From Rhodovulum sp. (GTDB lineage Bacteria; Pseudomonadota; Alphaproteobacteria; Rhodobacterales; Rhodobacteraceae): a stretch of 64,000 nucleotides of DNA. The DNA lies in NCBI GenBank assembly GCA_020637615.1, contig JACKKC010000004.1:62001-126000 (forward strand), read 5' to 3'. Shown here in pieces: positions 49,906 to 59,423 of the stretch. Every line of letters begins with the position of its first letter. The stretch's first letter is position 1. Position numbers and translations under genes: made by a program. The notes under the pieces were generated by a model, which was given only the letters and a program-made list of their open reading frames with translations, was not told the DNA's origin and made no database searches.

Positions 49906-50567
49906 TCAGATGAAGCCGCCCTGGTCGACCGCGGCCGCGTCCTCGTCGTCCTCGGTGAACTCGCCCGCGGGCGGCGCCGGCATCGCTTCAGGCCCCATCT
50001 TGTTGTCGAGCAGGCCGGCGGCGCGCAGCTCGGCGATGCCCGGCAGGTCGCGATCGGACTCGAGGCCGAAATGGTCGAGGAAGGCTGGCGTGACCACGAA
50101 GGTCATCAGCCGCCCCGGCGTCTGCCAGCGCCAGCCGAAGCCGGACCCAGCCGAGCTCGATCAGCAGGTCCGGTAATGCGCGGACCGAGACGCCGCGGAT
50201 CTCCTCGATCTCCGCCAGGTCACGGGCTGGTGATAGGCGACGATCGCCAGCGTCTCGATGGCCGCCCGGCTGAGCTTGCGGGTCTCCACCGCCTCGCGGG
50301 TCATCAGGAAGCCCAGGTCGGCGGCGGTGCGGAAGGCCCAGGCGTCGCCTGTGCGCACGAGCTGCACCCCGCGCCCGGCATAGCGCGCCCGGGCGCCGTC
50401 AGCGCCTCGCCCACGTCCGAACCCGCGGGCAGGCGCTCTGCGATCTCGCGGCCGGTCATCGGCTCGCGGCAGGCGAAGAGGATCGCCTCGACCATGCGCT
50501 CCTGCTCGGCGAGGTCGGGCACGGCGAAGGCCGGATCGGCGTAGAAGTCGCGGGTGGTCTCGTTCAT
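49906..50567 (-). pseudogene. scpB: Segregation and condensation protein B, three frameshifts
   Basis: ScpB forms the SMC-ScpAB condensin with ScpA. Starting MNETTRDFYADP and MVEAILFACREPMTGREIAERLP, the frame breaks near 50390 (one base missing), resumes as QLVRTGDAWAFRTAADLGFL and RAAIETLAIVAYHQPVT, breaks near 50218 (one base missing), continues as AEIEEIRGVSV and DLLIELGWVR, breaks again near 50140, and ends with TPGRLMTFVVTPAFLDHFGLESD. All family blocks are present and otherwise undamaged, so sequencing or assembly error is more likely than true decay. ATGA overlap with scpA. Confidence 0.85.
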
Positions 50568-51355
50568 GCTTGGTCCTCCCCGGAGCGCGCTCTGAGATAG
50601 ATCGGCTGGAAGGCGGCTTCCTGGCGCAGGTCGAGCCGCCCGGCCTTGGCCAGCTCCAGCGCCGCGGCGAAGCTCGCCGCGGTCGCCGAGCGCCGCCGCT
50701 TGGGATCGGCGGCCCATTCGTCGGGCAGCCAGGCGGAAAGGCGTACCCAGTCGATCGCGGTGCCGATCAGCCCGCGCATCCGCTCCAGCGCCGCCTCCAT
50801 GGTGTAGACCGGCTCCCGCGCCAGATGCAGCGGTGTGAAATCCTCGCGGGTCTTGATCCGCGCATAGGCGCGCAGGAGGTCGAGCATGTCGGCGGTATGG
50901 ACCACCTTCGTCTGCCGGGTGACCGCCTCGGTCTGGCCGCGCGCGAAGACGTCGCGGCCGAGCTGATCGCGCGCCATGAGCCGCGCCGCCGCCGCACGCA
51001 TCGCCTCGAGCCGCTCGAGCTGGAAGGCCAGATGCGCCGCCAGCTCGTCGCCGGAGGGCCCCTCCTCCGCCGGATCCGGCGGCAACAGCAGGCGGGACTT
51101 GAGATAGGCGAGCCAGGCCGCCATCACCAGATAATCGGCGGCCAGCTCGATGCGCAGCCGCTTCGCCGCCTCGACGAAGTTCAGGTATTGCTCGGCCAGC
51201 CGCAGGATCGAGATCCGCCGCAGATCGACGCGCTGCGAGCGCGCCAGCGTGAGCAGCAGGTCGAGCGGCCCCTCGTAGCCGTCGAGATCGACCACCAGCG
51301 CCTCGGCGGCGAGGCGCTCGACGGTGGCCTCGGCGTCGAAGAAATCCTCAGGCAC
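50564..51355 (-). CDS. scpA: Segregation and condensation protein A
   Basis: A 263-residue kleisin subunit of the SMC condensin. The N-terminal VDLDGYEGPLDLLLTLARSQRVDLRRISILRLAEQYL and DYLVMAAWLAYLKSRLLLP bind the SMC neck, and a C-terminal winged-helix region (RLSAWLPDEW...TAASFAAALELAKAGRLDLRQEAAFQPIYL) binds the SMC cap. The GTG at 51355 overlaps the end of nagZ. It is intact although both neighbours are frameshifted. Confidence 0.94.
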   Translation of the reverse strand: MPEDFFDAEATVERLAAEALVVDLDGYEGPLDLLLTLARSQRVDLRRISILRLAEQYLNFVEAAKRLRIELAADYLVMAAWLAYLKSRLLLPPDPAEEGPSGDELAAHLAFQLERLEAMRAAAARLMARDQLGRDVFARGQTEAVTRQTKVVHTADMLDLLRAYARIKTREDFTPLHLAREPVYTMEAALERMRGLIGTAIDWVRLSAWLPDEWAADPKRRRSATAASFAAALELAKAGRLDLRQEAAFQPIYLRARSGEDQA

Positions 51356-52353
51356 CGGCCGCGCGCCCCCTCAACTCGACGAATTCGGCCTCGAGCGCCG
51401 CCGGATCCGCCTGACCCGCGGAGCCCCGCACCGCCTGCGCCCGCTCCGCCCGCGCCAGCGCCCTGCCCGCGAGTTCCGGCGCTCCGCGACCGCCGCCGCC
51501 TCAGCGGGGTCGCCGTTGCAATGGAGCACCAAGTCGCAGCCCGCCCCGATCGCCGCTTCGGCCCGCACCCCGAACGGTCCGCGCAGCGCCTTCATCGAGA
51601 GGTCGTCGGTCATCAGCAGCCCGTCGAAGCCGATGCCGCCCCGGATCCACCGCACCACGTCCGACGAGCGTGGCGGGACGCTCCGGGTCGAGTGCGGGAT
51701 AGACCAGATGCGCGCTCATTGCCGCGGGCAGATCGGCGAGCGCGCGGAACGGCGTGAAATCGACCGCCTCGAGATCCTCCAGCGTCGCCGGCACCCGCGG
51801 CAGGTCGAGATGGCTGTCCAGCGTCGCCCGCCCCTGGCCCGGGATATGCTTCATCACCGGCAGCACGCCGCCGGCGATCAGGCCATCGGCCACCGCGCGG
51901 CCGATCGCCGCCACCTCGGCCGCGTCGCCGCCGTAGCAGCGGTTGCGGATGACGGCATGGGTGTCGGGCTGCACCACGTCGAGCACCGGCGCGCAATTGA
52001 CGTCGATGCCCACGGCGCGCAGCTCGGCCGCGATCATCCTGTAGCGCAGATACATCGCCCGCGCCCGCAGGTCGCGCCCAGGCAGGCGCGCGCATTCCTC
52101 GAGCGCCGGCGCCCATTCGCGCCAGTCCGGGCCGCGCATCCGCGCGACCCGCCCGCCTTCCTGGTCGATGAGCACCGGCGCATCGCGCCCCACTGCGTCG
52201 CAGATCGCCCGTCAGCCGCCGCAGCTGGCCGGGCCCCTCGATGTTGCGCGCGAAGAGGATGAAGCCCCAGGGCGCGGCCGAGGCGAAGAACCGCCGCTCG
52301 GCCGCGCCGAGATCCGGACCCTGGCAGCCGAGGATGACCGCGCGGGGCGCCAT
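51348..52353 (-). pseudogene. nagZ: Beta-N-acetylhexosaminidase NagZ, three frameshifts
   Basis: NagZ (glycoside hydrolase family 3) removes GlcNAc from muropeptides during peptidoglycan recycling. MAPRAVILGCQGPDL, PWGFILFARNIEGPGQLRRLTGDL and then, after a break near 52200, DAPVLIDQEGGRVARMRGPDW, GIDVNCAPVLDV and GVLPVMKHIPGQGRA are intact. After a break near 51664 come IGFDGLLMTDDLSMKAL and LHCNGDP, and after one near 51484 the Ala-rich C-terminus to TGA at 51350-51348. The inferred indels total five missing bases, giving 336 residues when restored. The start follows directly on the SPOR gene stop. Confidence 0.85.
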
Positions 52354-53292
52354 CTACTGCAGCGTTACCGGGATGCAATCTATGCTGCGGGCCCGCAAGG
52401 CCTCACACATGACGCGGGTTTGCTCGGTATTCTCGAAGCCCGCGACCCGCAGCCGGTAGAACACCCGCGCATTCGAGGTCGTCCGTTCCACATAAAGGCT
52501 CTTCGATCCCTAGCAGGTCGCCATTCTTGGCGACGAGTTGCGCCCAGGCCTGCCGGGTGATCGCTTCGCTGTCATAGGCGCCGAGTTGCACCAGCCGCGA
52601 GCCCGGGCTGACGCTGCCGACCTCGCGCGCCTGCGCCACCCCCGGCGCCGGGACCGCCGTCGCGGCCTTCGGCTGCGCCTTGGGGGCCGCTGCCGGGGCC
52701 TTCGCGGTGGCGCGCACAAGGTTACTCGGCCGGCCGAGCGGCCGCATCGCGGACGTGGTGCCCTCGGGCAGCAGATCCGCCTCGACAGGCGCGTCCGCCT
52801 CAGCCGGCGCCGCCCCCAGGTCTGGCGCCAGACCGACCTCAAGCGCGGCGAGCACTTCCTGGGCCTCGGCCTCGGGCATGCGCAGATCCTCGCCCTCCGC
52901 TGCATCCGGCAGGCTCGCGGGGCCGCGACGACCAGTTCGCCCAGCGGCCCGTCCTCTTCCGCCAGAGCCGGCGGCGCAGGTTCCAAGGGCGTCCGTTCGC
53001 GCGGGACCGGCGCCGGCTGACCGGAGAGCACCGCATTGACCTCGAGGCCCTGATGCGCCGCCTGCAACCCGCCGGGATCCTCGGGCTGGAGCCGCGCCGG
53101 CCCCTCCATCGCTCGGATGATTGGCACTTCGGTCGCGTCGCGGGTTCCGAGCCGGTAGGACCAGAGCGCCATCGCGCCGACCAGCCCGACAAAGACCGCG
53201 GCGCCGGCCATCCGGCGGATGCTCTGGGGGATCAGCCGGTCGCGGACGTCACCCGCAACAGACTCGTAGTCGTCGCTGTAGAGATCGCGCAT
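52354..53292 (-). pseudogene. SPOR domain-containing protein, two frameshifts
   Basis: A roughly 312-residue single-pass membrane protein. A short cytoplasmic head MRDLYSDDYESV is followed by one membrane segment (about residues 29-46, GAAVFVGLVGAMALWSY), a Pro/Glu-rich periplasmic linker and a C-terminal SPOR domain (SPGSRLVQLGAYDSEAITRQAWAQL, then after the second break SLYVERTTSNARVFYRLRVAGF and TRVMCEALRARSIDCIPV). SPOR domains bind denuded glycan at the septum. Breaks lie near 52917 (one base missing) and 52509. Upstream is argS, downstream nagZ, a standard alphaproteobacterial order. Confidence 0.82.
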
Positions 53293-53368
53293 GGGGTTCT
53301 TGCCTGTTTTGACACACTATACCTTGTATGTGCCGCTGCTCCAACCCCGAAATGTCTTAACGGATGCC

Positions 53369-55114
53369 TTAGCGCATCTCTTCCATCGGGGTGACCCCAA
53401 GAATACCAAGCCCTGCGGCGATGACAACCTGTGTCGCACGCACCAGCGCCAGACGCGCGCGGCTCGTCTCCGGCGCCTCATCGCGGATGAAGCGCAGCTC
53501 CGGATCCAGCTTGCCCTGGTGCTGAAGGGAATGGAAATCAGACGCGAGATCAAACAGGTAGAAGGCGATCCTGTGAGGCTCATGCGCCGCCGCCGCCGAT
53601 TCGACCTGCCGCGGCCATTCCGCCGCCTTGCGGATCAGGCGCGATTCGCCCGGCGCGCCGAGGCCACCGAGATCCGCCGCGGCGAGCGCGGCGTCGCTCG
53701 TGTCGATATCCGCCGCCGCGCCCCGCGCCAGCACCGATTGCGCCCGGGCATGGGCATATTGGACGTAGAAGACCGGATTATCCTTGGACTGCTCCAGCAC
53801 CTTGTCGAAATCGAAGTCGAGCGGCGCGTCGTTCTTGCGCGTCAGCATCGCGAAGCGCGTCACGTCGGGGCCGACCTGCTGGACCACGTCGCGCAGGGTG
53901 ACGAAGTTGCCGGCGCGCTTGGACATCTTGAAGGGCTCGCCACCCTTAAAGAGCCGGACCATCTGGCAGAGCTTGACGTCGAGCGGCACCTTGCCGTCCG
54001 AGAGCGCCGCCACCGCCGCCTTCATGCGCTTGACATAGCCGCCGTGGTCGGCCCCGAGCACGTCGATCAGCTCGTCGTAGCCGCGCTCGATCTTGTCGAA
54101 ATGATAGGCGATGTCGGGCGCGAAATAGGTCCAGCCGCCGTCCGATTTCTTCACGGGCCGGTCGACGTCGTCGCCGTAAGCCGTTGACCGGAAAAGCGTC
54201 TGCTCGCGCGGCTCCCAATCCTCGGGCAGCTTGCCCTTGGGCGGCTCGAGCACGCCCTCGTAGATCAGCCCCCGCGCATCGAGCGCGGCCAGCGCCGCCT
54301 CGATGCGCCCGGTGCCGTAGAGCGAGCGCTCCGAGAAGAACCGGTCCATGGTCACCCCGAGCGAGGCCAGATCCTCGCGGATCAGCGCCAGCATCGCCTC
54401 GGTGGCGAAGTCGCGCACGTCCGGCAGCCATTCCTCGTGGTCCGTGCCGACGAGGCTCTCGCCATGCTTCTCGGCGAGCTCGGTACCGAGCGGAATCAGG
54501 TAGTCGCCTGGATAGGTCCCGTCGGGGAACTCCACCGCCCGCCCCAGCGCTTCGAGATAGCGCAGATGCACCGACCGCGCGAGCACGTCGACCTGCGCGC
54601 CGCCGTCGTTGATGTAGTATTCGCGGGTGACGTCGAACCCGGCGAAGTCGAGCAGCGAGGCCAGCGCATCGCCGAAGACCGCGTGGCGCACATGGCCCAC
54701 ATGCATCGGCCCGGTGGGATTGGCGGAGACGAACTCGACGTTGATCCGCCGCCCGCCGCCCGCGCCCGAGCGGCCGAAATCGCGCCCCGCCGCCAGGATC
54801 TCCGGCACGGTGGCGAACCAGCGGCCCGGGTCGAGCCGCAGGTTGAGGAACCCCGGTCCCGCGACTTCGGCGGAGACCACCACCGGCGCCTCGGCGAGAA
54901 TCCCGGCCAGGGCCTCGGCGATGGCGCGCGGCGACTTCTTCGCCGGCCGCGCCAGCACCATCGCCGCATTGGTCGCCATGTCGCCATGGGCCGGGTCGCG
55001 CGGCGGCTCGACGGTCACCGCCCCGAGATCGAGCCCGCCGGGCAGCGCATCCTCGGCCACGAGGCGCGCGATCGCCGCGTCGATCAGGGCCTTCATTTCA
55101 GCATAGATATCCAT
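53369..55114 (-). CDS. argS: Arginyl-tRNA synthetase
   Basis: A 581-residue class I synthetase. The N-terminal Add-1 domain is followed by the HIGH-like signature FVSANPTGPMHVGHVRHAVFG and the KMSKS-like MSKRAGNFVTL. The C-terminal helical DALR anticodon domain ends LGILGVTPMEEM. The ATG at 55114 (MDIYAEMKAL) has GGAGAGG upstream. First gene of the argS-SPOR-nagZ-scpA-scpB cluster. Confidence 0.97.
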   Translation of the reverse strand: MDIYAEMKALIDAAIARLVAEDALPGGLDLGAVTVEPPRDPAHGDMATNAAMVLARPAKKSPRAIAEALAGILAEAPVVVSAEVAGPGFLNLRLDPGRWFATVPEILAAGRDFGRSGAGGGRRINVEFVSANPTGPMHVGHVRHAVFGDALASLLDFAGFDVTREYYINDGGAQVDVLARSVHLRYLEALGRAVEFPDGTYPGDYLIPLGTELAEKHGESLVGTDHEEWLPDVRDFATEAMLALIREDLASLGVTMDRFFSERSLYGTGRIEAALAALDARGLIYEGVLEPPKGKLPEDWEPREQTLFRSTAYGDDVDRPVKKSDGGWTYFAPDIAYHFDKIERGYDELIDVLGADHGGYVKRMKAAVAALSDGKVPLDVKLCQMVRLFKGGEPFKMSKRAGNFVTLRDVVQQVGPDVTRFAMLTRKNDAPLDFDFDKVLEQSKDNPVFYVQYAHARAQSVLARGAAADIDTSDAALAAADLGGLGAPGESRLIRKAAEWPRQVESAAAAHEPHRIAFYLFDLASDFHSLQHQGKLDPELRFIRDEAPETSRARLALVRATQVVIAAGLGILGVTPMEEMR

Positions 55115-55240
55115 CGCCGGCCTCTCCGCCTGCAGCCTGCCCGCGGTTAGCACAGGCAATCCGCCGTCTCCACGGGCAAATTTCCTCCGCACCCCCGGAT
55201 CCGGGATGCGCCACCGGTCCCGCCGCGCTAGCCTCGCGGG

Positions 55241-55642
55241 ATGCGACGGCTCCTGCTCCCCGCACTTCTCGCCCTTGCCGCCGCTTCCGGCCGGGCGGCC
55301 GAGATCCTGGACGCCGAGGCCTTCGAGCGCCTCGCCGAGGGCCGGACGCTGCATTTCACCGAAGGCGGCAGGCTCTATGGCTCGGAGCAGTTCCTGCCGG
55401 GCCACCGCAGCCTCTGGCGCTATGCCGGCGGGGCGAAATGCGCCGCGGGCAGCTGGCGCGGCGACGGCGAGGCGATCTGCTTCCGCTACGACGGGCGGCC
55501 CGAGGAGATCTGCTGGCGCTTCACCCGCGAGGCGGACGGCGTTTTCGTCGAACTCCACGGCCGCGACGACGGGCGCCGCCTGCGCCTCGGAAGCACCGAC
55601 ACCCAGCCCCTCCCCTGTCCGCAGAATGGAGCGGGAACCTGA
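55241..55642 (+). CDS. Small secreted protein of unknown function
   Basis: A 133-residue protein. MRRLLLPALLALAAASGRAA is a signal peptide. The mature part contains FTEGGRLYGSEQFLPGHRSLWRYAGGAKCAAGSWRGDGEAICFRYDG and ICWRF, with four cysteines (KCAAG, AICF, EICW, LPCP) that could form two disulfides. The pattern resembles DUF995-like periplasmic proteins, but I do not recognise it firmly. Divergent from argS. Confidence 0.7.
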   Translation: MRRLLLPALLALAAASGRAAEILDAEAFERLAEGRTLHFTEGGRLYGSEQFLPGHRSLWRYAGGAKCAAGSWRGDGEAICFRYDGRPEEICWRFTREADGVFVELHGRDDGRRLRLGSTDTQPLPCPQNGAGT

Positions 55643-55962
55643 GCCAATTGTCGGCCGCAATCAGGCCACCTCTCCGGAGCAGTTGAGCCACGATTGGCCC
55701 GGCACGCTTCTCCCCAAAGGCCTTCGCTCGCGCTCGCGTGGCGATCGAGGATGCGCTCCGGCGGGTGCTCGACGTCATTTTCGGCGATAATTGCGCGCGA
55801 AACCGCCCGGGCAGCGGCTCGGAAGATCTCACGACCCTTCGCCGTCTTTCCCGCGGCAAGAACCATCATCGACCGAATCCAATGGCCTGCACTGTCTCGT
55901 TGCGCCGCTTGACGCTGCCCGGCCCGGCCCGCAGATTGCCGGGAGCATTCGGAGGTGAGCCC
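55643..55962. other. 320-base spacer without a recognisable gene
   Basis: Reading frames here continue as low-quality extensions of neighbours on both strands. No tRNA, terminator with T tract or family repeat was seen. GGAGGTGA at its right end is the ribosome site of the next gene. Confidence 0.5.
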
Positions 55963-57129
55963 ATGCCTGTCGTGAACCGCTTCGCCGAGCTCTCCCCGGC
56001 GATCGCCGAATGGCGCCGGGACCTTCATGCCCATCCGGAAATCCTCTTCGAGACCCACCGCACCAGCGCCTTCGTGGCGGAGAAGCTGCGCGGCTTCGGC
56101 TGCGACGAAGTGGCGACGGGGATCGGCCGGACCGGGGTCGTCGGCGTGATCCGCGGCCGGTCGAGCGCCTCGGGGCGGGTGATCGCGCTCCGGGCCGACA
56201 TGGACGCGCTGCCCATGGCCGAGGAGACCGGCCTGCCGCATGCCTCGAGGACGCCCGGCGCCATGCATGCCTGCGGCCACGACGGCCATACCGCCATGCT
56301 GCTCGGGGCGGCGCAATATCTCGCGGAGACGCGCAATTTCGACGGCACCGCAGTGGTGATCTTCCAGCCGGCCGAGGAAGGCGGCGGCGGCGGGCGCGAG
56401 ATGGTCGAGGAAGGCATGATGGAGCGCTTCGGCATCGAGGAGGTCTACGGGCTCCACAACATGCCCGGCCTGCCGCTCGGCGCCTTCGGCATCCGGCCGG
56501 GCCCGATGCTGGCCTCCACCGACCTCTTCACCATCCATGTCACCGGGCGGGGCGGCCATGCGGCGCAGCCGCATGACTGCATCGATCCGATCCTCGCGGC
56601 AAGCCAGATCGTCGCGGCGCTCCAGGGGATCGTGGCGCGCAACACCGATCCGCTGAAGGCCGCGGTCGTCTCGGTGACGTCGTTCCGCTCCGAGAGCGAC
56701 GCCTTCAACGTCATTCCCAGCCGGGTCGAGTTGCGCGGCACGTCCCGCGCGCTCGACCCCGGGATCCGCGCGCTCATCGCGGAGCGCATCGCCGCGATCG
56801 TCCCGAACGTCGGCCGGGCCTATGGCGCGGAGGCGGTGCTGGATTTCCGGCCGGGCTATCCGGTCACCGCCAACGACGCCGGGCGCGCGGCTTTCGCGGC
56901 GCAGGTCGCGGCGGAGGTCGCGGGCGAGGTCGACACCGAGACCCCGCCGATCATGGGCGGCGAGGATTTCTCCTACATGCTGAACGCCCGCCCCGGCGCC
57001 TTCATCTTCCTCGGCAACGGCGACAGCGCGAGGCTGCACCACCCGGAATACGATTTCGACGATGCCCTCATCCCGGTCGGCTGTTCCTACTGGGTGCGGC
57101 TGGTCGAAACGGCGATGCCCGCCGCCTGA
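55963..57129 (+). CDS. M20 family amidohydrolase (hippurate hydrolase type)
   Basis: A 388-residue dinuclear metal amidohydrolase. Metal and catalytic motifs are ALRADMDALPMAEETG, MHACGHDGHTAMLLGAA, FQPAEEGGGGGREMVEEG (catalytic Glu pair), VYGLHNMPGLPLG, the dimerisation-lid region GRGGHAAQPHDCIDP and the C-terminal MGGEDFSYML. It would hydrolyse N-acyl amino acids or similar amides; the exact substrate is unknown. A strong ribosome site GGAGGTGA precedes the ATG at 55963. Confidence 0.92.
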   Translation: MPVVNRFAELSPAIAEWRRDLHAHPEILFETHRTSAFVAEKLRGFGCDEVATGIGRTGVVGVIRGRSSASGRVIALRADMDALPMAEETGLPHASRTPGAMHACGHDGHTAMLLGAAQYLAETRNFDGTAVVIFQPAEEGGGGGREMVEEGMMERFGIEEVYGLHNMPGLPLGAFGIRPGPMLASTDLFTIHVTGRGGHAAQPHDCIDPILAASQIVAALQGIVARNTDPLKAAVVSVTSFRSESDAFNVIPSRVELRGTSRALDPGIRALIAERIAAIVPNVGRAYGAEAVLDFRPGYPVTANDAGRAAFAAQVAAEVAGEVDTETPPIMGGEDFSYMLNARPGAFIFLGNGDSARLHHPEYDFDDALIPVGCSYWVRLVETAMPAA

Positions 57130-57133
57130 GACG

Positions 57134-57163
57134 GCCCCCGGGGCCCACACGGGCGCCGGGGGC
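57134..57163. terminator. Bidirectional GC hairpin between convergent genes
   Basis: GCCCCCGG at 57134 pairs with CCGGGGGC ending at 57163, with further pairing GCCC/GGGC inside. It separates the M20 gene from the convergent DUF992 gene and probably ends both transcripts. Confidence 0.5.
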
Positions 57164-57173
57164 TACACGGCGT

Positions 57174-57635
57174 TCAGCGCAGCTCGAATTCCGAAAGATC
57201 GAGCGCGGCGCCCATGCCCTTGACTCCCGACACACTGATCGGATTCAGCGCGATCGACTTGTCGCCGCCGCCCACGAGGACGCCTGCACCCGCCCCGACG
57301 CCGACTTCGGCCGCAGCCGTGCCGCCGAAATAGGAACCGGTCAGCGACTCGGGCGCCTTCGTACCTTCGCCAGTTGCCATCACGCCCCAGACCAGCGTCG
57401 TGTCCTCGGTGACCGAAAGATCGACACCAACGCTCTTGATCTTCCCCTCGTAGCTCTGGGCGTCTCCGGTCTTCGGCTTGTAGTCGCAGGCAAAGGCCTC
57501 GCTCGTATAGACTATTTCGTTGTGCACGTCCTTGAGCTTGCAGGTCAGCACGCCGAATTCGACGCCGAGTTCGGCGAAGGCGGGCGCTGCCGTCAATGCA
57601 GCGGCCATTGCGATCATCGCTACGGTTGGTTTCAT
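57174..57635 (-). CDS. DUF992 domain-containing secreted protein
   Basis: A 153-residue protein. MKPTVAMIAMAAALTAAPAF with AFAE is a signal peptide. The DUF992 pattern is clear: VEFGVLTCKLKDV, FACDYKPKTGDAQSYEGKIKSVGVDLSV, VWGVMA, GSYFGGTAAAEVGVGAGAGVLVGGGDKSIALNPISV. Two cysteines (LTC, FAC) may form a disulfide. Function is unknown; the family is common in alphaproteobacteria. The ATG at 57635 has GGAGCC upstream. The 229-base region 57636-57864 upstream holds no further gene. Confidence 0.9.
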   Translation of the reverse strand: MKPTVAMIAMAAALTAAPAFAELGVEFGVLTCKLKDVHNEIVYTSEAFACDYKPKTGDAQSYEGKIKSVGVDLSVTEDTTLVWGVMATGEGTKAPESLTGSYFGGTAAAEVGVGAGAGVLVGGGDKSIALNPISVSGVKGMGAALDLSEFELR

Positions 57636-57864
57636 CTTTCTGGCTCCGTCACCTGTTCTAGGAATGTCTATGCGTTTGGGCGAAATGCGCTCCGCCCGGT
57701 CCTCTTGATGCGTATCTCGATCGGGACTTGCCTCCTGAATCAAACGGATGGTTCGGCCATCGCCCCGTGCAGGCGGCCGAACGCCCGCTCGACCACAGAA
57801 CGGGGGAAGGGCAGACAGGGTGCCGGACCGTGGCGCGAATGATCCCACGGGCGAGGGGAAGGGG

Positions 57865-58587
57865 TCACGGCAGGTTGAGGAAGCCGTCGCGCAGGGCCTG
57901 GCTCCAGGCCTCGGACATGGCGCCGAAATCCGGGTCGCCTGGCATGATGCGTTCGCGCTGGTCGATCCGGCAGGATCCGGCGCGGATGATCGCGAGGTCG
58001 AGCGGCATGCCGACCGAGAGATTGGAGCGCAGCGTCGAATCCATCGAGAGCAGCACCGCCTTGCGCCCGTCCTCGAGCGAGGTCTCCCGCGTCACCACGC
58101 GGTCGAGGATCGGCTTGCCGTATTTGTGCTCGCCGATCTGGAGATAAGGCGTGTCCTCGGTGGCCTCGATGAAATTTCCCTCGGGATAGATCATGAAGAG
58201 CCGCATCTGGCCGCCCTTGCGCTGGCCGCCGAGCAGGATCAGCGCGGTCACCGACTGGTTCATCTTGCTCATGCGGTCGCCCACGGCGACGCTGACCTCG
58301 TTGAGGGTGCGGCCGACGATCTCGGCGATCTCGAGCATGGTCTCGGCGAGCAGGATCGAGGTGGCGCCCGTGGCCTCCGGATCCTCGATCGCATGCTCGA
58401 GCTTGGCCATGACCGTCTGGGTGATGGAGAGATTGCCCGAGGTCAGCATCACCAGGGCGCGCTCGCCGGGCTCCTCGTAGACGAACATCTTGCGATAGAT
58501 CGCGATGTTGTCGACGCCGGCATTGGTCCGCGTGTCCGACAGCATCACGATGCCGGCGTCGAGCAGAAGGCCCACGCAATAGGTCAT
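57865..58587 (-). CDS. Anbu, ancestral beta-subunit-like proteasome homologue
   Basis: A 240-residue Ntn-hydrolase. After Met removal Thr2 would be the N-terminal nucleophile (MTYCVGLLLDAGIVMLSDTRTNAGVDN); Asp18 and Lys33 (IYRKMFVYEE) complete the proteasome-like site. LVMLTSGNLSITQTVMAKLE and SVGMPLDLAIIRAG are family blocks. Anbu proteins form helical oligomers rather than closed rings, and no proteolytic target is established. It is the last gene of an operon with transglutaminase, alpha-E and ATP-grasp genes, the known Anbu context. Confidence 0.93.
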   Translation of the reverse strand: MTYCVGLLLDAGIVMLSDTRTNAGVDNIAIYRKMFVYEEPGERALVMLTSGNLSITQTVMAKLEHAIEDPEATGATSILLAETMLEIAEIVGRTLNEVSVAVGDRMSKMNQSVTALILLGGQRKGGQMRLFMIYPEGNFIEATEDTPYLQIGEHKYGKPILDRVVTRETSLEDGRKAVLLSMDSTLRSNLSVGMPLDLAIIRAGSCRIDQRERIMPGDPDFGAMSEAWSQALRDGFLNLP

Positions 58588-58607
58588 TTCCCCGCTCCGG
58601 CCCCGGA

Positions 58608-59423
58608 TTACTGCTGCGCCGCCACGACCACCGTGACGTCCATCGCCTCCGTCCCACCCCCGCGCGATACCCCACGAATGGGCGCGGCATCAAGGGCGTC
58701 GCGGCCCGATCCCAGGCGGATGTAGCGGTCGTCAGGGCAGCAGCGGTTGGCGGGGTCGAATCCGACCCAGCCGAGGCCCTCGACATGCAGCTCGGCCCAG
58801 GCGTGGCTGGCCTCGCCGATCCCCTCCTCGCCGCCGGTCAGCAGATAGCCGGTGACGTAGCGCGCCGGCAGGCCCACGCTCTGGGCCAGCGCGATCATCG
58901 CGTGGGCGTGATCCTGGCAGACCCCCCGCCCCTGCTCGAGCGCCTCCGCGGCGGTGGTATGGGCCTCGGTGGTGCCCGGCGCATAGGCGATCGCCTCGGC
59001 CACCGCCGCGGCCAGCAGATGCGCCCGGGCCAAATCGCCCTCCTCGCCGGCGGCGGCCAGCGCCCCGGCGGCGAGTTCCCCGAGCGCGCCGTTCGCCTTG
59101 GTCCTCTGGGTCGGCCGCAGGTAGGTCCGCGGCGAGACGATCTCGCGATGGCCGCGCAGCACGCCCGCCGCGTCGAAGGTCTCGACCTCGCCGGTCACGG
59201 TCACGTCGATGCGCTCGACCGGCCCCTCCACGGTCATGGTGGTCACCCGGTCGCCGGCGCCGTCCACGAAGCTCGCGCCGAAGACCGCCCCCTCGGCCCC
59301 GACCTCCCAGGCGACGATCCGCTGGCTGGTGCAGGTCGAGGGCGTGAGCCGGTGGCTCTGGGTGACGAAGCGCATCGGCGCGTCGAAACGGTAGATCGTC
59401 GTGTGCCGGACCGACAGGCGCAT
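58608..59423 (-). CDS. Transglutaminase-like cysteine peptidase family protein
   Basis: A 271-residue protein. An N-terminal bacterial transglutaminase-like domain (about 1-100: LSVRHTTIYRFDAPMRFVTQSHRLTPS) is followed by a transglutaminase core with catalytic Cys169 (GVCQDHAHAMIAL), His207 (ASHAWAELHVEG) and Asp223 (GFDPANRC). In Anbu operons it is thought to act with the ATP-grasp enzyme on a peptide or amide bond, either forming or cutting it. Its ATG directly follows the alpha-E stop. Confidence 0.93.
   Translation of the reverse strand: MRLSVRHTTIYRFDAPMRFVTQSHRLTPSTCTSQRIVAWEVGAEGAVFGASFVDGAGDRVTTMTVEGPVERIDVTVTGEVETFDAAGVLRGHREIVSPRTYLRPTQRTKANGALGELAAGALAAAGEEGDLARAHLLAAAVAEAIAYAPGTTEAHTTAAEALEQGRGVCQDHAHAMIALAQSVGLPARYVTGYLLTGGEEGIGEASHAWAELHVEGLGWVGFDPANRCCPDDRYIRLGSGRDALDAAPIRGVSRGGGTEAMDVTVVVAAQQ

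Noticed and set aside
49692..49913. Small plus-strand frame upstream of the protease-nuclease gene
   Set aside because: No ribosome site, no domain, and it ends by running antisense into scpB; treated as spacer.
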